From an uncultured Opitutia bacterium (GTDB taxonomy: Bacteria > Verrucomicrobiota > Verrucomicrobiia > Opitutales > Opitutaceae): DNA of 40,361 nt. This document shows, piece after piece, positions 1-8,263 of the stretch (positions are counted from its first letter, which is position 1; each line of letters begins with the position of its first letter). Where the stretch lies: positions 1-40,361 of the forward strand of contig CAIRTK010000078.1 in the NCBI GenBank assembly GCA_903881475.1, given 5' to 3'. A model generated the notes under the pieces. That model ran no database searches, had not been told where the DNA came from, and saw only the letters and a program-made list of their open reading frames with translations. Made by a program: the position numbers and the translations under genes.

Positions 1-103
1 CCAGCGATTCCTGCAACGGCGCGGTCAGCCGGGCGGCGGGGCTTTCCCAGATGCGGTAGGCCTTGCTGACGTTTTGGACGGAGATGACCGGGGCTTCGCT
101 CAT
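1..103 (-). CDS. Polysaccharide ABC transporter ATP-binding protein, 5' end only
   Basis: The first 34 codons of a minus-strand gene run off the left edge of the window. The peptide begins MSEAPVISVQNVSKAYRIWE, which matches the N-terminus of Wzt/TagH-type ATPases that energise export of O-antigen or other polysaccharides; the VSKAYRIW stretch is the usual lead-in to the A-loop. The P-loop and all catalytic motifs would lie outside the window. A diverged second copy of the same 5' end lies at 1753-1860, and the presumed partner permease gene is at 3602-4432 on the same strand. The family call is firm. Whether this copy is full length cannot be seen. Confidence 0.75.
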   Translation of the reverse strand, partial: MSEAPVISVQNVSKAYRIWESPAARLTAPLQESL

Positions 104-538
104 TCGGAGTCAGAGAGGCATGCCGGCAGCGACGAAGAGTATGGCGACATGGAAGAGGGAAATTGAGTGGATGTAAAAAGCCTTGGGTGGTTGGGCAAGT
201 AAAGGCTAGAGCATTCTAAGAATCAGTCCTGTCGGATGCTGTCATGGCGAGAAGCGAAGTGACGAAGCAGTCCAGCCCCTCGACAGGGCACGGGGCCATG
301 AGCTTGCCGAATGGCTAGATCGCCATGGCGCGCTATGCGCGCCTCGCGATGACAAACGGGTGGCCCGAAGGCTGCAGTCCAACTTCAACTCTTCTCATTC
401 CGGTCGCGGGACAGTTCGCTTTCGCCTCGCGAGCGCGGTGAAGCCGTGAGCGGTGTCCAGCAGGAAGCTTTGTACGGTGTTGGCGTACGATTTCTGGTTG
501 CCAAGGCGGGGGCTTTGCCGCGGCGTCACCCTGACCGC
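104..538. repeat. Intergenic stretch with a TCATGGCGAG-type inverted repeat
   Basis: No convincing gene is seen here. An imperfect inverted repeat has 12-base arms TGTCATGGCGAG (240-251) and CTCGCGATGACA (343-354), matching at 11 of 12 positions. This belongs to the widespread 'TGTCATNGCGAG' class of dispersed bacterial repeats. The same arms recur inside the element at 22644-22759. The AT-richer part (about 150-230) may hold the promoter of the leftward ATPase gene, but no clear -35/-10 pair was identified. In-frame codons extend upstream of the acyltransferase start at 539 but do not resemble the family. Confidence 0.6.
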
Positions 539-1672
539 ATGTCCAATCTATTGGAGAAACTGCCCGCCGCACCCGGTGAACGTTATTATCCCCAACTGGA
601 TGGCCTCAGGGCCCTGGCGGTTGCGACGGTCTTCATCGGGCATCTGATTCCCCTGCCGCTTTTGCAGAAAATCGTGGGCTGGGGTGATATCGGGGTCGTG
701 CTGTTCTTTTGCCTGAGCGGCTTTCTGATCACTGGAATCCTGCTTAAAATCGACTGCCGGGAGCTGACGGGAAAAGCCGTCGCCATCCGGTCATTCTATG
801 TCCGCCGGGCGCTGCGGATTTTTCCGATCTATTACCTGACCATCGCCCTTGCCGTGGCCGTGGGTTACGGCCCGGTCCGGGTCCATTTGCTCCGTTTGGT
901 CACTTACAGCCTCAATGTCCCCGGCCTGCCGCCGACGGATAATCTCTGGGCCGTGGCCCACTTCTGGTCGCTGAGTGTGGAGGAACAGTTCTACCTGTTT
1001 TGGCCGATGGTCGTTTTGTTCTTCCCGCGCCAGTTCCTGCGGCGATTTTTGGTGGCCCTGATTGGCCTGGCGTTCCTCTACAAGCTCTCCCTGGCGTTGG
1101 TCAACGCGTCCTACACCCTGGTGTTCGCCAGTCTTTTGGGCTGTCTCGACTCGCTGGGTTTGGGTGCGCTGCTGGCCATTGGCTGGAGTGAAGCGGCGAG
1201 CCGGGCGGGGACGGTTCGTCGCTGGGTTCGGGCAGGGATGGCGGGCGGAGCAGTCTGGGTGATCCTCACCGTGGTACGAATCGCGGTGGACATGGATGCC
1301 AATTACGCGGGTTATCTTTGGGTCGGGGTCGTCACTTTCGCGGCGGCGGCGGTGGCTTTCACGGGACTGATCGCGTTCGCCGCGAGCGGGACCCAGGGAC
1401 TGGTCGGGCGATTCCTGGAAAACCGATTCATGGTGATGGTCGGCCGGATCAGCTACGGCCTGTATGTCTACCATTTCTTCATGCGTTACATCCTGCGCTG
1501 GATGGTCAGCCGCCAGTACCTGCACCTGTCATCGCTCTGGAATTATGCGTGGCTCAGCATCCTGATGAGTGCCGTGGCCGCGGTCGTGTCCTGGCACCTG
1601 ATCGAAAAGCCGATCCTCCGGCTGAAGAAATACTTCAATTATGGCGTGCCTGCGAACGCGACACCGGCGTAG
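539..1672 (+). CDS. Membrane acyltransferase, acyltransferase-3 (OafA/YrhL) family
   Basis: A 377-residue multi-pass membrane protein predicted to move acyl groups (for example acetyl) onto a surface polysaccharide or other envelope glycan. Family signatures are visible: LDGLRALAVATVFIGH near residues 20-35 with the conserved Arg24 and His35, RRALRIFPIYY near residue 90, and WSLSVEEQFYLFWP in the middle of the first half. Hydrophobic segments follow through to a short basic tail. The ATG at 539 is chosen because family similarity begins about 15 residues later; a GTG at 446 would add 31 residues with no family match. The gene lies between the two ATPase 5' copies and opposes them in direction, so it may have entered or been rearranged into a polysaccharide locus. 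Acceptor and donor are unknown. Confidence 0.88.
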   Translation: MSNLLEKLPAAPGERYYPQLDGLRALAVATVFIGHLIPLPLLQKIVGWGDIGVVLFFCLSGFLITGILLKIDCRELTGKAVAIRSFYVRRALRIFPIYYLTIALAVAVGYGPVRVHLLRLVTYSLNVPGLPPTDNLWAVAHFWSLSVEEQFYLFWPMVVLFFPRQFLRRFLVALIGLAFLYKLSLALVNASYTLVFASLLGCLDSLGLGALLAIGWSEAASRAGTVRRWVRAGMAGGAVWVILTVVRIAVDMDANYAGYLWVGVVTFAAAAVAFTGLIAFAASGTQGLVGRFLENRFMVMVGRISYGLYVYHFFMRYILRWMVSRQYLHLSSLWNYAWLSILMSAVAAVVSWHLIEKPILRLKKYFNYGVPANATPA

Positions 1673-1752
1673 CTGAATTGAAGCGCCTCTGCAAAGGCTT
1701 CTAAATGGAGAGCAAACCCACGTTGCAGAACCGACTGAGTCCTTCGCCAGGG

Positions 1753-1860
1753 TCAGCCCAGTGATTTCTGCAAGGGTGTGGTCAGCCGAGCCGCCGGACT
1801 CTCCCAGATCCGATAGACCTTGCTGACGTTTTGAACGGAGATGACGGGAGCGTCAGGCAT
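1753..1860 (-). pseudogene. Truncated relic of the polysaccharide ABC ATPase gene
   Basis: A 35-codon frame encodes MPDAPVISVQNVSKVYRIWE, continues for 15 residues and then hits TGA. It is the same N-terminus as the partial gene at 1-103: 29 of the first 34 residues agree, and about 83 of 103 bases. Most base differences fall at third codon positions, so the two copies diverged as functional paralogs before this one was cut off. It lacks the P-loop and everything downstream. The break lies about 80 bp past the end of the convergent acyltransferase gene. It most likely marks the old position of the ATPase gene next to the permease at 3602-4432. Confidence 0.8.
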
Positions 1861-2015
1861 CACGGAGCGCTGGAATGAAGCTCACAGTTGATGGCAAAAT
1901 AGATTGGGAACAGATGTATAAATGGCAGGCGGATAGTAGATAGGCAGAGTGCACTGGCTCAAGCGGATTTTTGGAAAATGAGCGGTGCTTGCCTGCACCG
2001 GCGCTGCTTCTGATA
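1861..2015. other. AT-rich spacer upstream of two broken genes
   Basis: This stretch is richer in A and T than its surroundings. It sits between the ATPase relic (leftward) and the first dehydratase remnant (rightward). It resembles the spacer at 130-200 upstream of the other ATPase copy in having an ATTG...GATGTA..AAA word, so the duplicated segment may include the old upstream region. No firm promoter was identified. Confidence 0.35.
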
Positions 2016-2739
<724 letters not shown>

Positions 2740-2815
2740 CCATCGGTTCAGGGCATGCGGGCTCCAGAACCTGCGGAGTCTGATCGCACGGGCCAGGCGG
2801 CCGTCAGCCCCGCGA

Positions 2816-3370
2816 CTAGGCGTGCAGGGTTTGGGCTTGGCGTGGCTCCAGCCTGGCGATGGCAAACGCCAGCAGCTTGGCGGCGGACTGCTCCGCCGGC
2901 TCAGCGCCGGTGTGCAGGACCAGGTCGGCTTGCGCGGGCGGCTCGAAGGAATCCGTCAGCCCGGTGAAATGGGGGACATGGCCGCTGGCGGCCCGGGCGT
3001 AGAGGCCCTTCACGTCGCGTTGCCGGCAGATGGCGTAGGAGGCATCCATATAAACCAAGGAGACGTTGCCTGCGCCCACGACGTTGCGCACCAGCTGGCG
3101 GTGCACTTCCAGCGGCGTGATGAACGAAGCGATCGTGCACAGGCCGGATTGGGCCCCGAGCCGGGCGATGCAGGCGGCCCGGCGCAGGTTTTCCAGCCGG
3201 TCTTCCGCGGAAAACCCCAGGCCTTGGCAAACTCCGGCCCGGAGAACGTCGCCATCCAGTTCCAGAACCGGGACACCCCGGCTGCGCAGCGAGGCCGTCA
3301 GGCTGGCCGCCAGGGTGGATTTGCCGGCGCCGGACAGGCCGCAGAGCCAGAAGGTGTGGGAAGGCAGCAT
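2816..3370 (-). CDS. cysC: Adenylylsulfate (APS) kinase
   Basis: A 184-residue protein that phosphorylates APS to PAPS, the universal sulfate donor, in the cytoplasm. The Walker A motif GLSGAGKST is at residues 11-19 and is followed by LELDGD. DRLENLRRAA and the FITPLEVHRQLVRN segment (family FISP...R..R) come next, and DVKGLYARAASG corresponds to the substrate lid region. Length and order match stand-alone CysC. No ATP sulfurylase gene (cysD/cysN) is nearby. Its neighbours are a polysaccharide exporter gene and sugar-nucleotide gene remnants, so a role in sulfating an exported glycan is possible; that is inference. The ATG at 3370 lies directly beside a palindrome-and-purine repeat cluster. 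Assimilatory sulfate reduction is the alternative role. Confidence 0.9.
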   Translation of the reverse strand: MLPSHTFWLCGLSGAGKSTLAASLTASLRSRGVPVLELDGDVLRAGVCQGLGFSAEDRLENLRRAACIARLGAQSGLCTIASFITPLEVHRQLVRNVVGAGNVSLVYMDASYAICRQRDVKGLYARAASGHVPHFTGLTDSFEPPAQADLVLHTGAEPAEQSAAKLLAFAIARLEPRQAQTLHA

Positions 3371-3601
3371 TGCTATGCAGGAGAAGGGAGGCGAGGCGAT
3401 GCCTCGCGGGAGAAGGGTGAATGGAGAAAGGAGAAGGGAAGAACGCGACGGAGTCGCGCTGGAGAAAGGAGCAAGGATTAGGGAGAAGGGAGGACGCGAC
3501 GGGGTCGCGTGGGAGATAGGAGGGTGGAAGATGAGAAGTTTGAAGATGGCGGCCCGAGACTTGATGCCTACGGCTTAAAGCTTACCGCCTATCGCTTATT
3601 C
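3371..3601. repeat. Cluster of purine-tract plus variable-palindrome repeats
   Basis: No gene is seen. GGAGAAGGGAG-like purine tracts alternate with short stem-loops that all have three-base centres. These are GCGAGGC/GCCTCGC around GAT (3391-3407), CGCGAC/GTCGCG around GGA (3444-3458), and ACGCGAC/GTCGCGT around GGG (3494-3510). The stems differ between units while the layout stays the same. Related clusters lie at 4433-4771, 5400-5440, 9498-9600, 10179-10238, 10900-11000 and 11201-11312. The cluster separates cysC from the permease gene on the same strand. Confidence 0.75.
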
Positions 3602-4432
3602 CTACAACACATCCGCGAAGGCGGGCTTGAGTCGGCGGAAGACCGTATAGCCCAGATAGCATACGACCGCGCTGGTGGCGTACAAATAGGTCAGGTGGGT
3701 CGAACTCAACGGGCGGTGCCACAGGACTGCATCACGGGCGAGTTCGATGGCGAGCAGGATTGGGTTGAAGCGCAGGTAAACCCAAGCGGCGGGATATTTT
3801 TGAGCGGAATAAAAGACTCCACTCGCCCACATCAAGGCGGTCGTCACAAAGGGCATGACCTGGCCCACATCCCGGAAGAAAACTCCGAGCGCCGAAATGA
3901 ACCAGCTCAGGCCAAGCGAAAGCAAGATGACCGGAAGGAAGATGATCGGCAGCCAGAAAATCCCCCAGCCCGGGTTATGAGCGAAGAGCAGTAAACTGAG
4001 TAGCAGCAGCCCCAGGCTTACCAGCATGTGAAAAAGTGCGCCGCCCACCGTGGCGGTGGGTAATATTTCCAGAGGGAATACGACTTTCTTCACGAAGTTG
4101 GGATTGGCAATGATAAGGCTCGGTGAAATGCCCAGAACCTCAGAGACAAAATTGAAAACGACCAATCCCAGAAATATTCCCAAACCATAGTCAGCTTTCG
4201 TCTCACTCGGTAGGACTCCAAATCGGCCGCCGAAAATATAGCCCAAAACCAGGACATAGAGGCCAAGCATCAGGAGTGGATTAAGAAAGGACCAGATGAG
4301 TCCCAAATGACTTCCCTTATGCCGCAACTCGACATTGCGGAGCGTGAACTGCCAGAGCAGCTCGCGGTTTTTCCATAGGGCGGTGGCGAAGGCGAACGGT
4401 GAACGGCTGGGTTTTGCGGTATCCCGACTCAT
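3602..4432 (-). CDS. Polysaccharide ABC transporter permease (Wzm/ABC-2 type)
   Basis: A 276-residue inner-membrane protein that forms the channel of an ABC exporter for O-antigen, teichoic-acid-like or capsular polysaccharide. The cytoplasmic N-terminus is followed by LRHKGSHLGLIWSFLNPLL, the amphipathic and first-helix signature of ABC-2 permeases. About six hydrophobic segments follow, with the family's GVFFRDVGQ and SGVFYSAQKYP stretches before the last helices. The ATG at 4432 (MSRDTAKPS) is preferred. An in-frame extension to 4687 exists, but it is made of repeat DNA rich in Ser/Pro/Leu and matches nothing in the family. The cognate ATPase is not adjacent; only a relic (1753-1860) and a partial gene (1-103) lie downstream on this strand. 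Confidence 0.88.
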   Translation of the reverse strand: MSRDTAKPSRSPFAFATALWKNRELLWQFTLRNVELRHKGSHLGLIWSFLNPLLMLGLYVLVLGYIFGGRFGVLPSETKADYGLGIFLGLVVFNFVSEVLGISPSLIIANPNFVKKVVFPLEILPTATVGGALFHMLVSLGLLLLSLLLFAHNPGWGIFWLPIIFLPVILLSLGLSWFISALGVFFRDVGQVMPFVTTALMWASGVFYSAQKYPAAWVYLRFNPILLAIELARDAVLWHRPLSSTHLTYLYATSAVVCYLGYTVFRRLKPAFADVL

Positions 4433-4771
4433 GCAGTCAAAACGGCGCGTGTGGCGAAAAGGGGCAAGGAGAATTGCGCGACGCGGCGCGCATACGCGCA
4501 GGAGCAAGGAGAAGGGAGCAGGGAGGAGGGGAAAGGGGAAGGGCGGAAAAGAAGAAAGAAGAAACTCAGGAAGGGCGTAAGGTGAAAGGCGGAAGGTGGA
4601 GGGAGGCCGCGGCGTGGTCGCGTGGGAGAGGGGAGAGCATGGAGAAAGGAGAAGGGAGGCGCGCGGAATGCGCGGGATAAACGACAACCAATTGGGTGCA
4701 ACCCGCTATTTGCGCCAGGTGCTGGCGAGCCGGAGACTTGACGGTCTTTAACATCCGATTATCTAGGTCCC
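4433..4771. repeat. Purine-tract and palindrome repeat region
   Basis: About 340 bp without a credible gene. It is dominated by GGAGAAGGGAG-like tracts broken by GC palindromes such as GCGCG/CGCGC around CATA (4486-4499) and an imperfect CGCG-rich hairpin near 4605-4620. A further GC dyad lies around 4658-4675. It belongs to the same family as 3371-3601. Open frames through it are low-complexity and were not accepted as genes. The last 90 bp carry ordinary sequence leading into hicB. Confidence 0.7.
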
Positions 4772-4987
4772 ATGAGAAAGCTCACAGCAGTCGTTCACGC
4801 AGGTGAACCGGACGAGGGAGGTTTTTGGGCCACTTGTCTCGAAGTTCCCGGAGCCAATGGCCAGGGTGAAACCAAAGATGAATGCCTCGCTGATTTGAGC
4901 GCGGCCGTGCGACTTCTGCTCGAAACCGAGCGTGAGCAGCAACGCAAAGACGATCCAACTGCTGAGGAGATCACGATTGCGGTATGA
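4772..4987 (+). CDS. hicB: HicB-family antitoxin
   Basis: A 71-residue protein with the HicB partial RNase-H-like fold: MRKLTAVVHAGEPDEGGFWA, then CLEVPGANGQGETKDECLADL and a helical RLLLETEREQ. In the family it binds and neutralises the HicA mRNA interferase and often represses its own operon. No C-terminal HTH or ribbon-helix-helix domain is present, so any DNA binding would have to come from another factor. Its stop overlaps the hicA start by 4 bp (ATGA), giving translational coupling with antitoxin first. Confidence 0.85.
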   Translation: MRKLTAVVHAGEPDEGGFWATCLEVPGANGQGETKDECLADLSAAVRLLLETEREQQRKDDPTAEEITIAV

Positions 4988-5178
4988 AGCGGCGCGAGCT
5001 GCTGGCTCATTTGCAGCAGCAGGGATGTGTGCTACTGCGCGAGGGAAGCAGCCATTCCATTTGGGTAAATCCCGGCACAGGCAGGAAAGAGGCGGTGCCC
5101 AGACATCACGCAGTTAAGCGATATTTGGCGCGTTCCATTTGTCGCAATCTCTCCATCGCAGTGCCCAAAGGTGCCTGA
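4984..5178 (+). CDS. hicA: HicA-family mRNA interferase toxin
   Basis: A 64-residue dsRBD-like toxin with MKRRELLAHLQQQGCVLLRE, then GSSHSIWVNPGTGRK and VPRHHAVKRYLARSICRNL. The invariant catalytic histidine of HicA corresponds to His24 in the GSSHSIW motif. The VPRH segment and the C-terminal R-x-I-x-R-x-L helix are also canonical. In the family it cleaves mRNA when free of HicB. The pair sits in repeat-rich DNA between the polysaccharide locus and the efflux operon. Confidence 0.87.
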   Translation: MKRRELLAHLQQQGCVLLREGSSHSIWVNPGTGRKEAVPRHHAVKRYLARSICRNLSIAVPKGA

Positions 5179-5620
5179 TCTTGAACAGCCCCGATCGCCG
5201 CTCTCTCGTCAACCGCTAGAGGCTGCCTCGGATTTCGCTCCAATAGCGGTTCAGCCACGGTGGAGTGTCTTTAGCACAACGGTGCGCAACAGACGCGTTC
5301 AGCGATCAGCCCTCAGCTTTTCCTGATTTTCCAGTTCCGCCCTCCGCCGTCCCTGCACCCTGCTCCCTTTACCCGTCTCCCGCGCTTGGTGCCTCCTTTC
5401 CCCCACGCGATCCCATCGCGGTTCTCCCTTCTCCCTGCTCCGCCCAAAGTCCCGCGCTCCGACCGGGTTGAGCGCGGGACTTTGGGCTTGCGTTGACCGA
5501 TGTTCGCGATGGCCTCAGGTTTTTCACTGCGGAACCGATGCCGCCCCTAGGCGTCCACTCAAACTCCTCCCGCCCAGCGCAAAACCAGCGGGTTGAATTA
5601 CCTTAATCCACCCTCCCTTA
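5179..5620. repeat. Intergenic region with pyrimidine repeats and a strong hairpin
   Basis: About 440 bp with no credible gene. The middle (5320-5440) is the pyrimidine-strand version of the purine/palindrome family, including CGCGAT/ATCGCG around CCC at 5406-5420. A perfect 18-bp inverted repeat follows, with GCCCAAAGTCCCGCGCTC at 5442-5459 and its complement at 5470-5487 around a 10-base loop. It has no T-run, so it is not a classic intrinsic terminator. The promoter of the efflux operon probably lies between 5490 and 5620, but no clear boxes were seen. Confidence 0.6.
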
Positions 5621-6997
5621 ATGCTCCGAATCCTTCGCCCCGTTGCCTTGGTCCTCACGCTGGGTTGCCTCGTGCACAGCAGCCGCGCCCAGGCGCCCCA
5701 ACCGGTTTCCGTCCCCTTGCCCGAGGCCTTTTTCCCGGGGCTCAAGAGCATCCTCGACACGGCGATCAAGCAGTCGCCCCGCATGATCCTCCGGAACCTG
5801 GACAATGCGATGGCCGAGCAAGACCGCATCGCGGCCCGGGCCGGCCAACTGCCCTCGATCGGCGGCAGCCTGCAGTACAATCCCCTGGAGCGCGATTACC
5901 GGGCGGACCATGCCGGCTACCTGAAAACGCAGCAGCTGACCTACAACCTGACGTTTAACCAACCGCTCTATCACTGGGGCGAGTTGAAGGCCAACACGCG
6001 GATCGGCGAGCTCCGGCAGAAAATAACCCAGGGCCAGACGGCGGAGTCCTACCGCCTGCTCGTGCAGGAAATCCGCAGCCGCTACATGGCGGTGATCCTG
6101 TCCAAGACCGTCGTGGCCCGCGAACAGCTCAACCTGGCCATCGCGCGGGACCAGCTCGCGGTCGCCCAGGAGAAGTATGACAAGAAGGTCTTTTCCGATG
6201 CCGACATGTTCATGCCGCACCTGACCAGTGACCAGGCGACCCTCGCCGCCGACCGGGCGGCGGAGGACTACCGCAGCGCCAAGCTCACCCTCGCGAAGCT
6301 CACCGGGACGCCCGTGCTGGAGGAGAGTCAGGTGCCCGACGAGATTCCCAGCGTGACCGCTGCGCAGGACCGCTTGGAAGGCCTGATGAACGCCTATGTC
6401 TCGCAGAAAGATCCCAAATCCTATGCCCTCGACAATCTCCGCTCCCAGGCGGAGGTCGAGAAACTCAACTACACCGTCGCGAACGCGCGCCTGAAGCCGA
6501 AGCTCAACTTCGTGATGGGGACCACCAAGGACCAGCAGAGTTATACGGCGGACATCTCCACCCGCTATGACCTCCAGACCTACTACGCCGGCGTGCAGGT
6601 CAACTGGTCCATCTTCGACGGCTTCAGCACCCGGAGCATGGTCAAGAATGCTCTTCTGCGCCGCCGGCAGCTGGAGCAAAACATCGAGGATGCGACCACC
6701 AACCAGCTCGACGAGGTGCGCAGCGAGTTCAAGCAGCTGGGCTTCTCGGCGCGCGGCATGGAGTTGTCGGAACGGCTGTACGGTTCGAGCGAAGCGGGCC
6801 TGCACATGGAGCAGGATAACCTGAAGCGCGGATTGTCCTCCGAAGCCCAAGTGAGTGCGGCCAAGCTGAACTACTACTTCGCCCAGGTCGCGGTCTTCAA
6901 CGCCCGTGCCGACTACCTGACCCGGACGAGTGAATTCCTTTCGACGATGCTCGAGGATCCCGCCCTCGCGAATCTTCCGCAGCTGAACGACCAATGA
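5621..6997 (+). CDS. TolC-family outer-membrane efflux channel protein
   Basis: A 458-residue protein with a signal peptide (LVLTLGCLVHSSRAQA, cleavage probably after A25) and the two repeated halves typical of OEP/TolC proteins. These are long heptad-rich helices separated by beta-barrel strands such as SIGGSLQYNPLERDY and LNFVMGTTKDQQSYTAD. It would form the trimeric exit duct of a tripartite pump. The end overlaps the adaptor gene by 4 bp (ATGA). Being first in an operon with an HlyD-like adaptor, a MacB/LolC-like permease and a LolD-like ATPase, it probably serves an ABC-type exporter rather than an RND pump. The substrate cannot be deduced. Confidence 0.9.
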   Translation: MLRILRPVALVLTLGCLVHSSRAQAPQPVSVPLPEAFFPGLKSILDTAIKQSPRMILRNLDNAMAEQDRIAARAGQLPSIGGSLQYNPLERDYRADHAGYLKTQQLTYNLTFNQPLYHWGELKANTRIGELRQKITQGQTAESYRLLVQEIRSRYMAVILSKTVVAREQLNLAIARDQLAVAQEKYDKKVFSDADMFMPHLTSDQATLAADRAAEDYRSAKLTLAKLTGTPVLEESQVPDEIPSVTAAQDRLEGLMNAYVSQKDPKSYALDNLRSQAEVEKLNYTVANARLKPKLNFVMGTTKDQQSYTADISTRYDLQTYYAGVQVNWSIFDGFSTRSMVKNALLRRRQLEQNIEDATTNQLDEVRSEFKQLGFSARGMELSERLYGSSEAGLHMEQDNLKRGLSSEAQVSAAKLNYYFAQVAVFNARADYLTRTSEFLSTMLEDPALANLPQLNDQ

Positions 6998-8091
6998 AAA
7001 AAACACTGATTGGGTTGGCCGTCCTGGTGGTGCTGGTCCTTGGGTTGCGGGCCTTTCTCAAGCCGGTGGCGAAGGTGGTCGCGGTCGTTCCCGGCATCGC
7101 CGTCAAGAGCGTACCGGGGAGCGTCACGGTCGAGGCCGAATACCAGATGGACCTCAAAAGCGAGATCAGCGGCCGGCTGGTCAAGTCCGAGCTCGATCCC
7201 GGCAAGAGCGTCACCGCCGGCACGGTTCTCGCCCAAATCGACACCGGGGACCTGAAGCTGGAAATCGAGCGGATCCAAAGCGATTATGAGGCCAAGAAGG
7301 AAAGCATTGCGGTCGGCTCCGCCATCAAGCTCGACCTCGAGTCGGCGCGGGAAAACCTGGAGAATTTCGAGCGCCTGACCAAGGCCGGCAACTATCCGGT
7401 TGGCGAACTGGAAAAGCAGCGCCGGCTGGTGAAGCAGATCGAGCAGAAGCTCGCGCTGGAGGGCGTCACCCAGAAGCAGGACATCGCCAATTTTGAAAAC
7501 ACGCTGCGGACCAAGCGCCGCCAGCTGGAAAAGATGACCATCACCGCACCGTTTGACGGGGTGGTCTCCGCGGTGTTTGCGCGCCCGGGCGACCTGATCA
7601 ACGCGAATGCGCCCATCGCCACCCTCATCACGACCAGCCGCGCGGTCGAGGCGAAGATCAGCCAGGAAGATTTCGCCGACATCCGTCTCGACCAGAAGGC
7701 CCGGGTGCGTTTCCTCGGCCGCGATAACGACACCTATGACGCCACGGTGGTGAAGATCCTGCCCACGGCCGAGGCCGACACGCAGCGCTACCTGATCCAC
7801 CTCGACGTCAAGTGCCCGGTGGACGTGCTCGTGCCCGGCCTGACCGGCGAAGTGAACATCATCGTGGGCCAGCGGGCGGCGAAGGCGCTGATCCCGCGCC
7901 GCGCGCTGTTCGGCAACAATGTTTACGTCGTCCAGGATGGCCGCGTGCAGCTCCGCAAGGTGGAGATCGGCTACGTCAGCCTCAACATCGCCGAAATCAC
8001 CCAGGGCCTCGAGGCCGGTGACCAGGTGATCGTGGAGGAGCTCGACAAGTTCCGCGACGGCGACCGCGTGGGCACGGAAGTCGTCAAATAG
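6994..8091 (+). CDS. HlyD/MacA-like periplasmic adaptor protein
   Basis: A 365-residue membrane-fusion protein with an N-terminal anchor (LIGLAVLVVLVLGLRAF, residues 5-21). A split lipoyl domain follows: GRLVKSELDPGKSVTAGTVL and, after the hairpin, MTITAPFDGVVSAVFARPGD. Between them is a coiled-coil hairpin of about 100 residues rich in Lys, Glu and Leu. A beta-barrel domain and membrane-proximal domain end at LVIVEELDKFRDGD-like sequence. This is the MacA/HlyD layout that bridges an inner-membrane ABC permease to a TolC duct. It overlaps the tolC-like gene upstream. The 168 bp to the permease gene hold an inverted repeat. Confidence 0.9.
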   Translation: MKKTLIGLAVLVVLVLGLRAFLKPVAKVVAVVPGIAVKSVPGSVTVEAEYQMDLKSEISGRLVKSELDPGKSVTAGTVLAQIDTGDLKLEIERIQSDYEAKKESIAVGSAIKLDLESARENLENFERLTKAGNYPVGELEKQRRLVKQIEQKLALEGVTQKQDIANFENTLRTKRRQLEKMTITAPFDGVVSAVFARPGDLINANAPIATLITTSRAVEAKISQEDFADIRLDQKARVRFLGRDNDTYDATVVKILPTAEADTQRYLIHLDVKCPVDVLVPGLTGEVNIIVGQRAAKALIPRRALFGNNVYVVQDGRVQLRKVEIGYVSLNIAEITQGLEAGDQVIVEELDKFRDGDRVGTEVVK

Positions 8092-8137
8092 CCGACGTAT
8101 CGGGCCCGCCCGGCTCCATCGGCCCCAGGCAGCTCAA

Positions 8138-8263
8138 CCACGGATGAACCCGGATTTAACCGCAAAGTCGCCAAGGGTGCGAAGCTCGCAATCATTGCAG
8201 CTCTTCGCGGAGCAGTCCTTGGCTTCTTCGCATCTTTGCGTTTAAATCCGCAGTCATCCATGT
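8138..8263. repeat. Imperfect inverted repeat overlapping the permease start codon
   Basis: The left arm (8138-8167) and right arm (8234-8263) are complementary at 24 of 30 positions. Each contains the words CGGATTTAA and CGCAAAG. Inner sequence includes further GCGAAG/CTTCGC pairs. The arms are of the 'CCACGGATGAA...' dispersed class common in environmental bacterial genomes. The right arm contains the ATG at 8260 used by the permease gene, so the repeat supplies the translation start. Confidence 0.75.

Noticed and set aside
446-538. Extended N-terminus of the acyltransferase from a GTG at 446
   Set aside because: The added 31 residues do not match the family, and the repeat region reaches close to this point. 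ATG 539 fits better.
4433-4687. N-terminal extension of the polysaccharide permease
   Set aside because: The in-frame extension is repeat-encoded Ser/Pro/Leu-rich sequence. The family start fits ATG 4432.
5265-5471. A 68-codon Pro/Ser-rich frame between hicA and the TolC-like gene
   Set aside because: It is simply the translation of the pyrimidine-tract repeats and a hairpin.
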